From DATAWK01 sp036267255 (lineage in GTDB: Bacteria; Acidobacteriota; Terriglobia; Terriglobales; Acidobacteriaceae): a DNA stretch of 64,000 nt. Of the stretch, positions 57,199-64,000 are shown piece by piece (the stretch's first letter is position 1; each line of letters starts with the position of its first letter). The translations under genes and the position numbers were made by a program. A model generated the notes under the pieces. It was not told where the DNA came from and ran no database searches. It saw only the letters and a list, made by a program, of their open reading frames with translations. The stretch spans positions 1 through 64,000 of the forward strand of contig DATAWK010000043.1 of the NCBI GenBank assembly GCA_036267255.1, in the 5' to 3' direction.

Positions 57199-58274
57199 GC
57201 AGAAATCTCCTCGTCCTTTAAGAGTTCCTGTATCGCCTGCAACACTTCTTCCACGGAAATCGTCAACAAGCCCGCTTCTGGCTCTTTATGGCGCGTATGG
57301 TCGCGCTTGCTTTCAGGATGCCGCAGCACACGAGCGCGCGTTTCAAACGGACCGTTGCGCGCAGGGTCCGTCGGTCCATAGATCCCCACTACTGGACGTT
57401 GCAAGGCCGCCGCAAGATGCAAGGGACCCGTGTCTCCACCTAAAAATAAACTGGCACGCCGGGTGCATGCAATCAGTTGACCCACGCTGCCCGTCATGGG
57501 GATTGCGTGCCCTTCGCTCGCCGCACACACTTGTTGTGCCAAACCCTCTTCGCCCGGCCCGGCATTCACTACCGTGCTGTACCCCTTGTGCCAGAGCTCC
57601 TGCGCCACCTGCCCATATCGCGCAGCCGGCCAACACTTGGCGCCCCATCCAGCGCCGGGGTTCATCAGGATAAAGCGTTCGATCTTGTGCTCCTCCAGCC
57701 ACAGCTGGCACCACTGTTCGGCGATACGATCATGCGGCAACGCTGCAGGCAGCAAGGGCAGCGATGCGTGCAGTACTGCATTCGTCACTTCTCTCGCCTG
57801 CTCCACAACGTGCCGTCCTTGCGTCTGGATTCGTTCCGAAAAAAACCACCGTGCAATTCTTTCGCGCGGTTCCGCTTCACCAATCATGCGCGCCGCACCG
57901 GCCATGCGTCCGATCCACGCCGAACGTACAGCACCCTGCAGGTCGACGCAGACATCATACTGGTCCGCGCGCAGCGCGCGTCGTATGGCAGCAATCTCGC
58001 CGGAGATCGCCGCCTGTAGCGGCGCTCGCGCCCACCGTTTGGCAGGAACTAAGTGCAATTGGTTGACCACTGGCATCTGTAGGCTATGGCCGGAGGACTC
58101 CGTCATCGTCCCGGCCTGCAGGAGTGCACTCCACTGTGGCTCAACAGCCCAGCCAATCCAGCTTTCCGGCAGTTCCGCGCGCAACGCTGTCACGGCGGGC
58201 AGCGCGTGCAGAATGTCTCCCATCGCCCCCAGGCGGACAATCAGGATGCGCAAATTTTGTTTTTGATTGGGCAA
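57195..58274 (-). CDS. Lipopolysaccharide heptosyltransferase-family (GT9) protein
   Basis: A 359-residue GT9 glycosyltransferase. NLRILIVRLGAMGDILHALP is the acceptor-side motif and the C-terminal ADP-heptose site is CTRRASLFLGGDTGPLHLAA with VGIYGPTDPARNGP. It fits WaaC-type heptosyltransferase I, which adds the first heptose to Kdo2-lipid A at the inner membrane. The start is put at TTG 58274, eight bases after the lpxK stop; the longer frame to 58373 overlaps lpxK and lacks family sequence. Part of the waaA-lpxK operon. Confidence 0.87.
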   Translation of the reverse strand: MPNQKQNLRILIVRLGAMGDILHALPAVTALRAELPESWIGWAVEPQWSALLQAGTMTESSGHSLQMPVVNQLHLVPAKRWARAPLQAAISGEIAAIRRALRADQYDVCVDLQGAVRSAWIGRMAGAARMIGEAEPRERIARWFFSERIQTQGRHVVEQAREVTNAVLHASLPLLPAALPHDRIAEQWCQLWLEEHKIERFILMNPGAGWGAKCWPAARYGQVAQELWHKGYSTVVNAGPGEEGLAQQVCAASEGHAIPMTGSVGQLIACTRRASLFLGGDTGPLHLAAALQRPVVGIYGPTDPARNGPFETRARVLRHPESKRDHTRHKEPEAGLLTISVEEVLQAIQELLKDEEISA

Positions 58275-58281
58275 CCATTCA

Positions 58282-59307
58282 TCATCGCACGTCGGCGGGT
58301 TTGTCCAGAAGGGCTTCCAGAAACCGCATGCACCGTTCCGGCTCCTGGAGGGCGACTGCAAGCTTTGCCACATGGACCGGGGCGACCGCCTCCAGAGTCT
58401 CCAGCAGTTGCCCCTCCAGGCGCATGCTGTCCTTTTCTGTCGTTACAAATCCATCCGCTCGGCATGTTTGCGCACGCTTTGCCAGCGCATCGATATCACC
58501 TTCCCGGTACCCGTGGTGATCCGGAAACGCGACCTCCGCTGCCGGCGAAATGCCCGCTTGTCGCAAGCTGCTGAAGAACTGGGCCGCATTGCCAAGTCCA
58601 CAGAACGCGATGGCGCGTTCCAATCGTACGGGTGCAATCGTCCTACGTTGCTGGAACCAAATTCGTGCCGCATCCTGCGTTTGCATCGCATCCATCACCG
58701 GCGCGATCCAATCGCGATCTTCTTCGCGCAGCACGCAGATGTCCACGCGACGCAGCGTGTTTCGCGGCTCCCGCAGACGACCGGCAGGCAACAACCAGTC
58801 GGTCAGGTCCCTGCGCTCCAGCAAAGCGATGTCCACCGTGCGCGCCAGTTCGCGATGCTGCAGGCCATCATCCAGCAGATGCACCGCGCGGCCCGGACTG
58901 ATTGCTTTTCTCTGCTCCTCTGCCAGCCTGCCTGCGTCGTAGCGCCTGCGTCCTACATAAACATCCAGCCCTCGACGCGCCATCATCAACGGCTCGTCCC
59001 CGTAGCGCTGCGCGGAACCTTCCGCGCTCACCCGTTCCACTTGCGTGCTGCTGCGACCATACCCGCGGCTCAGCACATCTACAGACCAGCCATGGTGTTG
59101 CAGTAGCTGCGCCAACTCCAGAACGAAGGGTGTCTTGCCGGTTCCACCCACGGAAAGATTCCCGATGCTCACCACCGGCCACGTAAGCCTTTGCGCATGG
59201 AGCACATCGTGATCGTACAAACTGTTTTTCAAAGCAATGCCGGCAGCGTACAGCGGGACCAGCGATCTGGCGGCAAATCGCGCAGCGGCACGCATGGCAT
59301 GTTTCAC
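58282..59307 (-). CDS. lpxK: Tetraacyldisaccharide 4'-kinase
   Basis: A 341-residue inner-membrane-associated kinase that phosphorylates the lipid A disaccharide to lipid IVA. Hydrophobic N-terminus (SLVPLYAAGIALKNSLYD), Walker A VSIGNLSVGGTGKTPFVLEL, VDVLSRGYGRSS, YGDEPLMMARR, VHLLDDGLQHRELART and FPDHHGYREGDI are family signatures. It starts at GTG 59307, overlapping the waaA stop by four bases (GTGA), or at ATG 59295. Confidence 0.95.
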   Translation of the reverse strand: MKHAMRAAARFAARSLVPLYAAGIALKNSLYDHDVLHAQRLTWPVVSIGNLSVGGTGKTPFVLELAQLLQHHGWSVDVLSRGYGRSSTQVERVSAEGSAQRYGDEPLMMARRGLDVYVGRRRYDAGRLAEEQRKAISPGRAVHLLDDGLQHRELARTVDIALLERRDLTDWLLPAGRLREPRNTLRRVDICVLREEDRDWIAPVMDAMQTQDAARIWFQQRRTIAPVRLERAIAFCGLGNAAQFFSSLRQAGISPAAEVAFPDHHGYREGDIDALAKRAQTCRADGFVTTEKDSMRLEGQLLETLEAVAPVHVAKLAVALQEPERCMRFLEALLDKPADVR

Positions 59308-60629
59308 AGATTCTCTGGCTCCGGCGAGCCTGTCGATTTCCGCAGCAATCGTTGCAACACCGCCAGCGTGCGTTCCGAAGCGCCCGCCTGATGTTCAAAC
59401 ACGGTGTAGGCGCGATGCCCCATCTCGACCGCCTGCGCTGGAGATGTCAGCAACCCATGCAGCGTTTGCTCCAGATTTCCCCAGGTTGTCACCGCAATGG
59501 CATTCTCCACCGTCAAGGCTTCCAGGACGCCGCGAAAATTATGCGTGTGCGTGCCCATCACAATCGGCACACCAAACTGCGCAGGCTCCAGCGGATTATG
59601 ACCGCCGGAGGGAACCAGGCTGCCTCCGACAAACGCCACCGTAGCCAGAGAATACGCACTTGCCAACTCGCCAATCGAATCCAGAAGAAACACGCTACCG
59701 GGCGCGAGTGGCTCCGGCGTCTTGTCATCCTTCAGCCACACGGAACGTCGCACCCACGGCAGTTTCTGCTGCGCCAGCAGGCGCACCACCGCATCAAATC
59801 GCTCCGGATGCCTTGGCGCCAGCACCATCACCAGCCCGGGAATCTTTTTGGATTCGCGCGCAAACACCTCCAGCAGCAACGACTCCTCGTCTTCCATCGT
59901 GCTGCCCGCGACCAGCACCTTCGCCTCTTTTGGCAGTGCTGCGCGCAGACGACGCGTCACGTCAATGTCCTGCGCTGTGCGCACGTCATATTTCAGATTT
60001 CCCGTTACTTCAATTACGTCTTCTGGAACACCGATCGCGGCAAAGCGCTGCGCATCTTCCTCGCTCTGCGCCAGCACGTGCGTCAGTTTGTATAAGAAGG
60101 GCTGCCAAAAACGTTGCAGCGAATGATACCTGGGAAGTGACCGGTCTGAAATCCTGCCATTGATCACCACGATGGGAATTTCCATGCGATCGGCTTCATA
60201 GAGCAGCCGCGGCCACAGCTCCGACTCCGCCAGCACCAGAACGGCAGGTTCCAACGCCCGCAGATAGCGCCGAACGATCCATGCAAAATCCAGTGGAAAA
60301 TAAAAGACGCGCGATTCGCCAAAGCGATCCCGCGCCAGCCGCTGGCCGGTCAGCGTGGTCGTCGAAACCACCACCACCAGCTCCGGATGAGCCTGCTGCA
60401 AGGCCTGCACCACCCCGCTGACGGCAATCAGCTCCCCAACCGAAACGGCATGTACCCAGACAGTTCTGCGGCCTTCCAGGTCCTCGGTCACGCGCTGGGG
60501 CACGCGTCCCAGGCGCTCTGACAGCCCGGCGCGGTATTTTCCGTACAGCAGCATGTGCAGCAGCCAATACGGGACCGAAACGATCAAAAGTACAAATAAA
60601 GCCAGACTATAGAACAACATTGGGAAAGC
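59304..60629 (-). CDS. waaA: 3-deoxy-D-manno-octulosonic acid (Kdo) transferase
   Basis: A 441-residue GT30 enzyme that adds Kdo to lipid IVA. An N-terminal membrane anchor (MLFYSLALFVLLIVSVPYWL) precedes YRAGLSERLGRVP, VWVHAVSVGELIAVSGVVQA, PLDFAWIVRRYLRALEPAVL with ESELWPRLL, GNLKYDV and the C-terminal GGSLVPSGGHNPLEPAQFGV. ATG 60629 has AGGAAA upstream. First gene of the minus-strand lipid A/core operon continuing to 55821. Confidence 0.95.
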   Translation of the reverse strand, partial: AFPMLFYSLALFVLLIVSVPYWLLHMLLYGKYRAGLSERLGRVPQRVTEDLEGRRTVWVHAVSVGELIAVSGVVQALQQAHPELVVVVSTTTLTGQRLARDRFGESRVFYFPLDFAWIVRRYLRALEPAVLVLAESELWPRLLYEADRMEIPIVVINGRISDRSLPRYHSLQRFWQPFLYKLTHVLAQSEEDAQRFAAIGVPEDVIEVTGNLKYDVRTAQDIDVTRRLRAALPKEAKVLVAGSTMEDEESLLLEVFARESKKIPGLVMVLAPRHPERFDAVVRLLAQQKLPWVRRSVWLKDDKTPEPLAPGSVFLLDSIGELASAYSLATVAFVGGSLVPSGGHNPLEPAQFGVPIVMGTHTHNFRGVLEALTVENAIAVTTWGNLEQTLHGLLTSPAQAVEMGHRAYTVFEHQAGASERTLAVLQRLLRKSTGSPEPENL

Positions 60630-60708
60630 CATTTTCCTGGCGGTACGCACCCTTGGCGACCATCCACTTTACGCAGTGTCTCCGCGAAGATGATAATTCG
60701 ATGTGGCT

Positions 60709-61353
60709 ATGAAGCGTGCATTTCTCTCAGCTTTGTTGTTGACTCTGGCGACTACCGCTCTGGCGAAAGATCGTAAAGCGCCAGAGCTGAAATCCTCTGC
60801 CGCCGATTATCCTGCCGTCGACATTCACACATCCGATCAGGTCTCCGTCGCTGCCGATCCCTTTGATACGCCGGACAAAGCATCCTTCTTCAGTATCGAC
60901 TATCTGAAGTACGGGTTCATCCCTATCCGTGTCATCGTAACCAACAATGGCAATGCCCCCATTTCTCTGGCCGACGCGCGCATCTACTTTTTTACCGGAT
61001 ATGGAGACAAAGTTCTGGCAGCGGAACCGGACGATGTCGAGCGTCGCGTCGACACCATCGCCAACCCTACCAGCCCCGGCGTCGTGCTGCCCGCTCCCTT
61101 TCCTCATATTCATGGCCATTCGCATGACAAGGACAAGCAGATCCAGAGCGACTTCGACACCTTTGGGTTCCAGACCCTCGTCGTCGAGGCGCACACCACG
61201 CGCGCCGGATTTCTGTTCTACAACATTCAGGGTCTCAGCGATCCGTTGAAAGGCGCCAAGATTGAGGCCCGCGAGCTCCGTGATGCCAACGGCAAGGAGC
61301 TGTTTTCCTTTGAAGTGCCCTTCGACAAATATCTTGCTGTCAAAAAGCATTAA
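60709..61353 (+). CDS. Exported hypothetical protein with a His-rich loop (214 aa)
   Basis: From ATG 60709 a 214-residue protein with a signal peptide (AFLSALLLTLATTALA, cut near residue 19). The mature part is beta-rich (FIPIRVIVTNNGNAPISLAD, FQTLVVEAHTTRAGFLFYNI) like an immunoglobulin-like or fn3 fold. Around residue 130, PFPHIHGHSHDKDK has four His and two Asp in ten residues and could bind a transition metal. Function unknown; it stands alone between waaA and trmFO. Confidence 0.75.
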   Translation: MKRAFLSALLLTLATTALAKDRKAPELKSSAADYPAVDIHTSDQVSVAADPFDTPDKASFFSIDYLKYGFIPIRVIVTNNGNAPISLADARIYFFTGYGDKVLAAEPDDVERRVDTIANPTSPGVVLPAPFPHIHGHSHDKDKQIQSDFDTFGFQTLVVEAHTTRAGFLFYNIQGLSDPLKGAKIEARELRDANGKELFSFEVPFDKYLAVKKH

Positions 61354-61435
61354 GCACAGCAGATTCCGTTGCTCATGCTCGCGATGGCACGGACCTGAAA
61401 AACAACTCGCCTGCAGAAAAGCTATCCTGTAACAG

Positions 61436-62824
61436 ATGCATCCATCCCGCATTCGCGTTCTAGGCGCTGGCCTCGCCGGTCCGGAAGCAGCCTTGCAGGC
61501 CGCTCGCCGCGGCTGCCCGGTCGATCTTTATGAGATGCGCCCCGTGCGCTCCACCGAGGCGCATCAGACTGCCGATTTCGCCGAACTTGTCTGCTCGAAC
61601 TCGCTCAAATCGGAAAGCGAAAACACTGCACCCTGGCTGCTGAAGCAGGAGATGCGCCGCGCCCATTCCGCACTGCTGGCCGCTGCCGATCAAAGCGCCG
61701 TGCCCGCCGGCCACGCGCTCGCCGTCGACCGTGCTGAATTCTCGCGCCGCGTCACTGAGGCCATCGCTGCCGAGCCGAACATCACCGTGCACCGTGAAGA
61801 GGTCACCTCTCTGGATGACCACGACGGCATCCCCGGCAACATCACAATCCTGGCCTCCGGCCCGCTCACGTCGCCCGCGCTCTCCGCCTCCATTGCCACT
61901 CTCACCGGCAGCGAACATCTGGCCTTCTATGACTCCATCAGCCCCATCGTCGAAGCCGACTCCATCAACATGGAGCGTGTCTACTTCGCCGCGCGATGGG
62001 ACAAGGGCACGGCGGATTACATCAACTGCCCCTTCACCAAAGAGGAGTACGACCACTTCCTCGATGCGCTGCTCACCGCCGAATCCACCACGCGGAAGGA
62101 GTGGGAGAAGCTCAACTACTTCGAAAGCTGTCTGCCCATTGAAGAAATTGCACGTCGCGGACGGGACACGCTGCGCTTCGGTCCCATGAAGCCTGTCGGC
62201 CTGCGCGATCCACGCACCGGCAAAATTCCTTACGCCGTCGTGCAGCTACGCAGCGAGAATCTGCGCGCCGATGCCTACAACCTGGTCGGCTTCCAGAACC
62301 ACATGAAATACGGTGAACAGGCCCGCGTGCTGCGCCTTATCCCCGGCCTCGAAAACGCAAAATTCCTGCGCTACGGGCAGATTCATCGCAACACCTACAT
62401 CAATGCGCCGCAACTGCTCACCGAAACGCTGCAACTGCGCGAGCATCCGCACATTTTCTTTGCCGGGCAAATCTCCGGCGTCGAAGGTTACACGGAATCC
62501 ATCGCCAGCGGCCTGATCTCCGGCATCTTCGCCGCTGCGCTGGCCCATGGTCAGCCGCTGCAGCCGCTACCGCGCGCCTCCGGCCTGGGTTCGCTGGTGC
62601 ATTACATCACGCACGCCGACCCCAAACACTTCCAGCCTGCCAACATCACTTTTGATTTATTGGAACCGCTCGACGAAGCCACCCGCCGTAGCATCCGCGA
62701 CAAAAAAGAACGCCATCGCCTGCAATGCGAGCGTGCCCTGGCGCACTTCGATACATGGTGGCAGACACAGCAGGAGCTTTGGCAGCTTACCGCTGCGACC
62801 GCTTCTTCCGTGCGCGAATCTTAA
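61436..62824 (+). CDS. trmFO: Methylenetetrahydrofolate-tRNA-(uracil-54-C5)-methyltransferase
   Basis: A 462-residue FAD/NAD(P)-dependent enzyme forming m5U54 in the tRNA T loop with methylene-folate as carbon donor. VLGAGLAGPEAALQAARRGC is the FAD loop; LYEMRPVRSTEAHQTADFAE, LVCSNSLKSES and FESCLPIEEIARRGRDTLRF are diagnostic, the last two with the catalytic cysteines. GQISGVEGYTESIASGLISG is the C-terminal FAD site. The last 38 bases overlap the end of der on the other strand. Confidence 0.96.
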   Translation: MHPSRIRVLGAGLAGPEAALQAARRGCPVDLYEMRPVRSTEAHQTADFAELVCSNSLKSESENTAPWLLKQEMRRAHSALLAAADQSAVPAGHALAVDRAEFSRRVTEAIAAEPNITVHREEVTSLDDHDGIPGNITILASGPLTSPALSASIATLTGSEHLAFYDSISPIVEADSINMERVYFAARWDKGTADYINCPFTKEEYDHFLDALLTAESTTRKEWEKLNYFESCLPIEEIARRGRDTLRFGPMKPVGLRDPRTGKIPYAVVQLRSENLRADAYNLVGFQNHMKYGEQARVLRLIPGLENAKFLRYGQIHRNTYINAPQLLTETLQLREHPHIFFAGQISGVEGYTESIASGLISGIFAAALAHGQPLQPLPRASGLGSLVHYITHADPKHFQPANITFDLLEPLDEATRRSIRDKKERHRLQCERALAHFDTWWQTQQELWQLTAATASSVRES

Positions 62825-64000
62825 ACCGGATCGGCGTGCCATCAAATCCGAACGCCGCGCGAATCTGGTTCTCCAGAAACCGTTCGTAAGAAAAATGCAG
62901 TTTCACATCGCGGTCCGTGAACAACACAAACACCGGCGGCCCAACGGCAGCCTGCGTCATATACAAAATGCGCATCCGTCGCGACATCGGCACCGAAGCC
63001 CGCTCGAAGTCCACAGTCTCGACAAAGCGATTCATCTGCCCCGTCGTCACGCGCTTCCTGCGTTCGGCGGCAACATGCTTCACCGCCTGCAGCACGCGAT
63101 CCATGTGCTTCCCCTCTGCGGCAGAAATGAAAACCAGCGGTGCATAGTTGAGAAACTTCAATGCGCGCCGCGCCTGCTCCTCAAAGAGGCTGCGTTCCGC
63201 GGGCGGCTTGCCGTCGGTGCGCGCCGTCGTCAGCAGGTCCCACTTGTTCACCACGATAATCACCGAGCGGCCACTCTCATGGGCGTAGCCGCCAATCGTC
63301 GCGTCCAGCGCCGTCACACCTTCGGTCGCATCAATCATCAACAGCGATACATCCGCGGCCTCCAGGTGCTTGCGCGCCATCACCACGGAGAGCTTCTCCG
63401 CCATCAGCTTTGTCTTGCCCTTGCGCCGGATGCCCGCCGTATCAATGAAACGAAAATCCGTCCCCTTGTACTGCATCACTTCATCCACGGCATCGCGCGT
63501 GGTCCCGGCAATGGGAGACACAATCGCACGCGCCGTGCCTGTCAGCGCATTCAGCAGCGTGCTTTTGCCTACATTCGGCCTGCCGATGATGGCAATCTTT
63601 ACTTCATGCGGAGCAGCGACCGGCTGCGGCGCTTCTTCCCCTTCCATCGCTGCGTGATCCTCCTCTGCCACGCGCAGCGTTTCCGGCGTGGGTGCCTCTG
63701 TGCTTTGCTCCGGCAGCACGGCAAACACAGCTTCGATCAACTCCGCAATCCCCAGGCCATGCTCCGAGGAAACAGGCAGCATTTCCTTGAATCCCAACCG
63801 GCGATAATTCTCCGCCTGCGCCTGCAATGCTTCGGTGTCGATCTTGTTCACGACAAGAAACAGCGGCTTTCCGCTGCGCAGCAGCATCCGCGCCAGTTCC
63901 ATGTCCGGCGCAGCCAGCTCGGTGCGTCCATCCACCACCATCACAATGGCGTTGGCTTCGTCGAGCGCCACACGCGCCTGGCGAAAAATCTCCGCCGGAA
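62787..64000 (-). CDS. der: Ribosome-associated GTPase Der, 5' end beyond the window
   Basis: About 403 C-terminal codons of the double-GTPase EngA/Der, needed for 50S subunit assembly. The first G domain is entered after its P-loop (VMVVDGRTELAAPDMELA, then LVVNKIDTEAL). The second is complete: IIGRPNVGKSTLLNALTG, IAGTTRDAVDEVM, FIDTAGIRRKGK, VVNKWDLL and FISAAEG. The KH-like domain ends the protein (VPMSRRMRILYMTQAAVGPP, SYERFLENQIRAAFGFDGTP). An acidic Glu/Ala/Pro linker joins the G domains. The reading frame continues in register to base 64000, so the gene is cut by the window and not broken. Confidence 0.95.
   Translation of the reverse strand, partial: PAEIFRQARVALDEANAIVMVVDGRTELAAPDMELARMLLRSGKPLFLVVNKIDTEALQAQAENYRRLGFKEMLPVSSEHGLGIAELIEAVFAVLPEQSTEAPTPETLRVAEEDHAAMEGEEAPQPVAAPHEVKIAIIGRPNVGKSTLLNALTGTARAIVSPIAGTTRDAVDEVMQYKGTDFRFIDTAGIRRKGKTKLMAEKLSVVMARKHLEAADVSLLMIDATEGVTALDATIGGYAHESGRSVIIVVNKWDLLTTARTDGKPPAERSLFEEQARRALKFLNYAPLVFISAAEGKHMDRVLQAVKHVAAERRKRVTTGQMNRFVETVDFERASVPMSRRMRILYMTQAAVGPPVFVLFTDRDVKLHFSYERFLENQIRAAFGFDGTPIRFKIRARKKRSQR

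Noticed and set aside
62787..64000. Truncated der pseudogene
   Set aside because: The frame continues through the window edge with correct family sequence (EIFRQARVALDEA), so it is cut by the window, not broken.

Overview
The window looks like a stretch of core chromosome from an acidobacterium, probably family Acidobacteriaceae. I base this on protein style and gene content, not on a database search: moderately high GC, many long shadow reading frames, PadR regulators paired with permease-prefix proteins, an unusual BamD, and several hypothetical families I associate with that phylum. The organism is Gram-negative, since lpxK, waaA, a heptosyltransferase-like gene and bamD are present. I see no rRNA, CRISPR array, insertion sequence, prophage or integrase. 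Coordinates refer to the strand as given; starts were chosen from ribosome binding sites, family N-termini and signal peptides.

Left end (1-2060): a minus-strand tRNA-tuf operon reading Thr(TGT), Tyr(GTA), Thr(GGT), Gly(TCC), then tuf, cut by the window edge. It is the classic thrU-tyrU-glyT-thrT-tufB arrangement with the last two tRNAs swapped and three small protein genes inserted (59, 102 and 88 aa). Region 2060-15720 is mixed housekeeping and signalling: an M23 murein peptidase, thiL, gltX, an unusual tandem HD-GYP protein, an esterase, a phosphotransferase, a Gfo/Idh/MocA oxidoreductase, a PadR-controlled membrane S41 peptidase and a trans-sulfuration-type PLP enzyme. Region 15986-18861 carries a Tat-exported glycoside hydrolase and a secreted lectin-like protein of lower GC.

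Region 18939-25350 holds rsmD, a site-2-protease homologue that has lost both zinc histidines, rsmI, and a compact protein-thiocarboxylate cysteine cluster: CysM-like synthase, JAMM (M67) peptidase, and one polypeptide fusing a ubiquitin-like carrier, an E1-like adenylyltransferase and a rhodanese. Region 25412-33319 contains a GT87/radical SAM pair, a peroxiredoxin with a DsbA-fold partner, an ECF sigma / HEAT anti-sigma / double-PDZ operon, a fused RNase HI and a HigBA module. Region 33378-36847 has yqeY, a class V aminotransferase and serA; the last two probably supply O-phosphoserine, the likely substrate of the CysM cluster.

Region 36933-55818 is dense and all on the plus strand: fmdB-like, a nuclease-deficient UvrC paralogue, an S9 peptidase, a polytopic glycosyltransferase-like protein, rpe, bamD, valS, nadC, birA, coaX, a conserved unknown, rlmD/trmA-type methyltransferase, comEC and a small unknown. 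Region 55821-60629 is a minus-strand lipid A/core operon with overlapping genes: waaA, lpxK, heptosyltransferase, an ICMT-like methyltransferase and a DUF3108 protein. The right end has a secreted His-rich protein, trmFO and der, the last running off the edge.

The observations I would follow first are the fused carrier-E1-rhodanese with its internal Gly-Gly and adjacent JAMM peptidase, the REIAR pseudoprotease, the small proteins inside the tRNA-tuf operon, and the nuclease-deficient UvrC paralogue.
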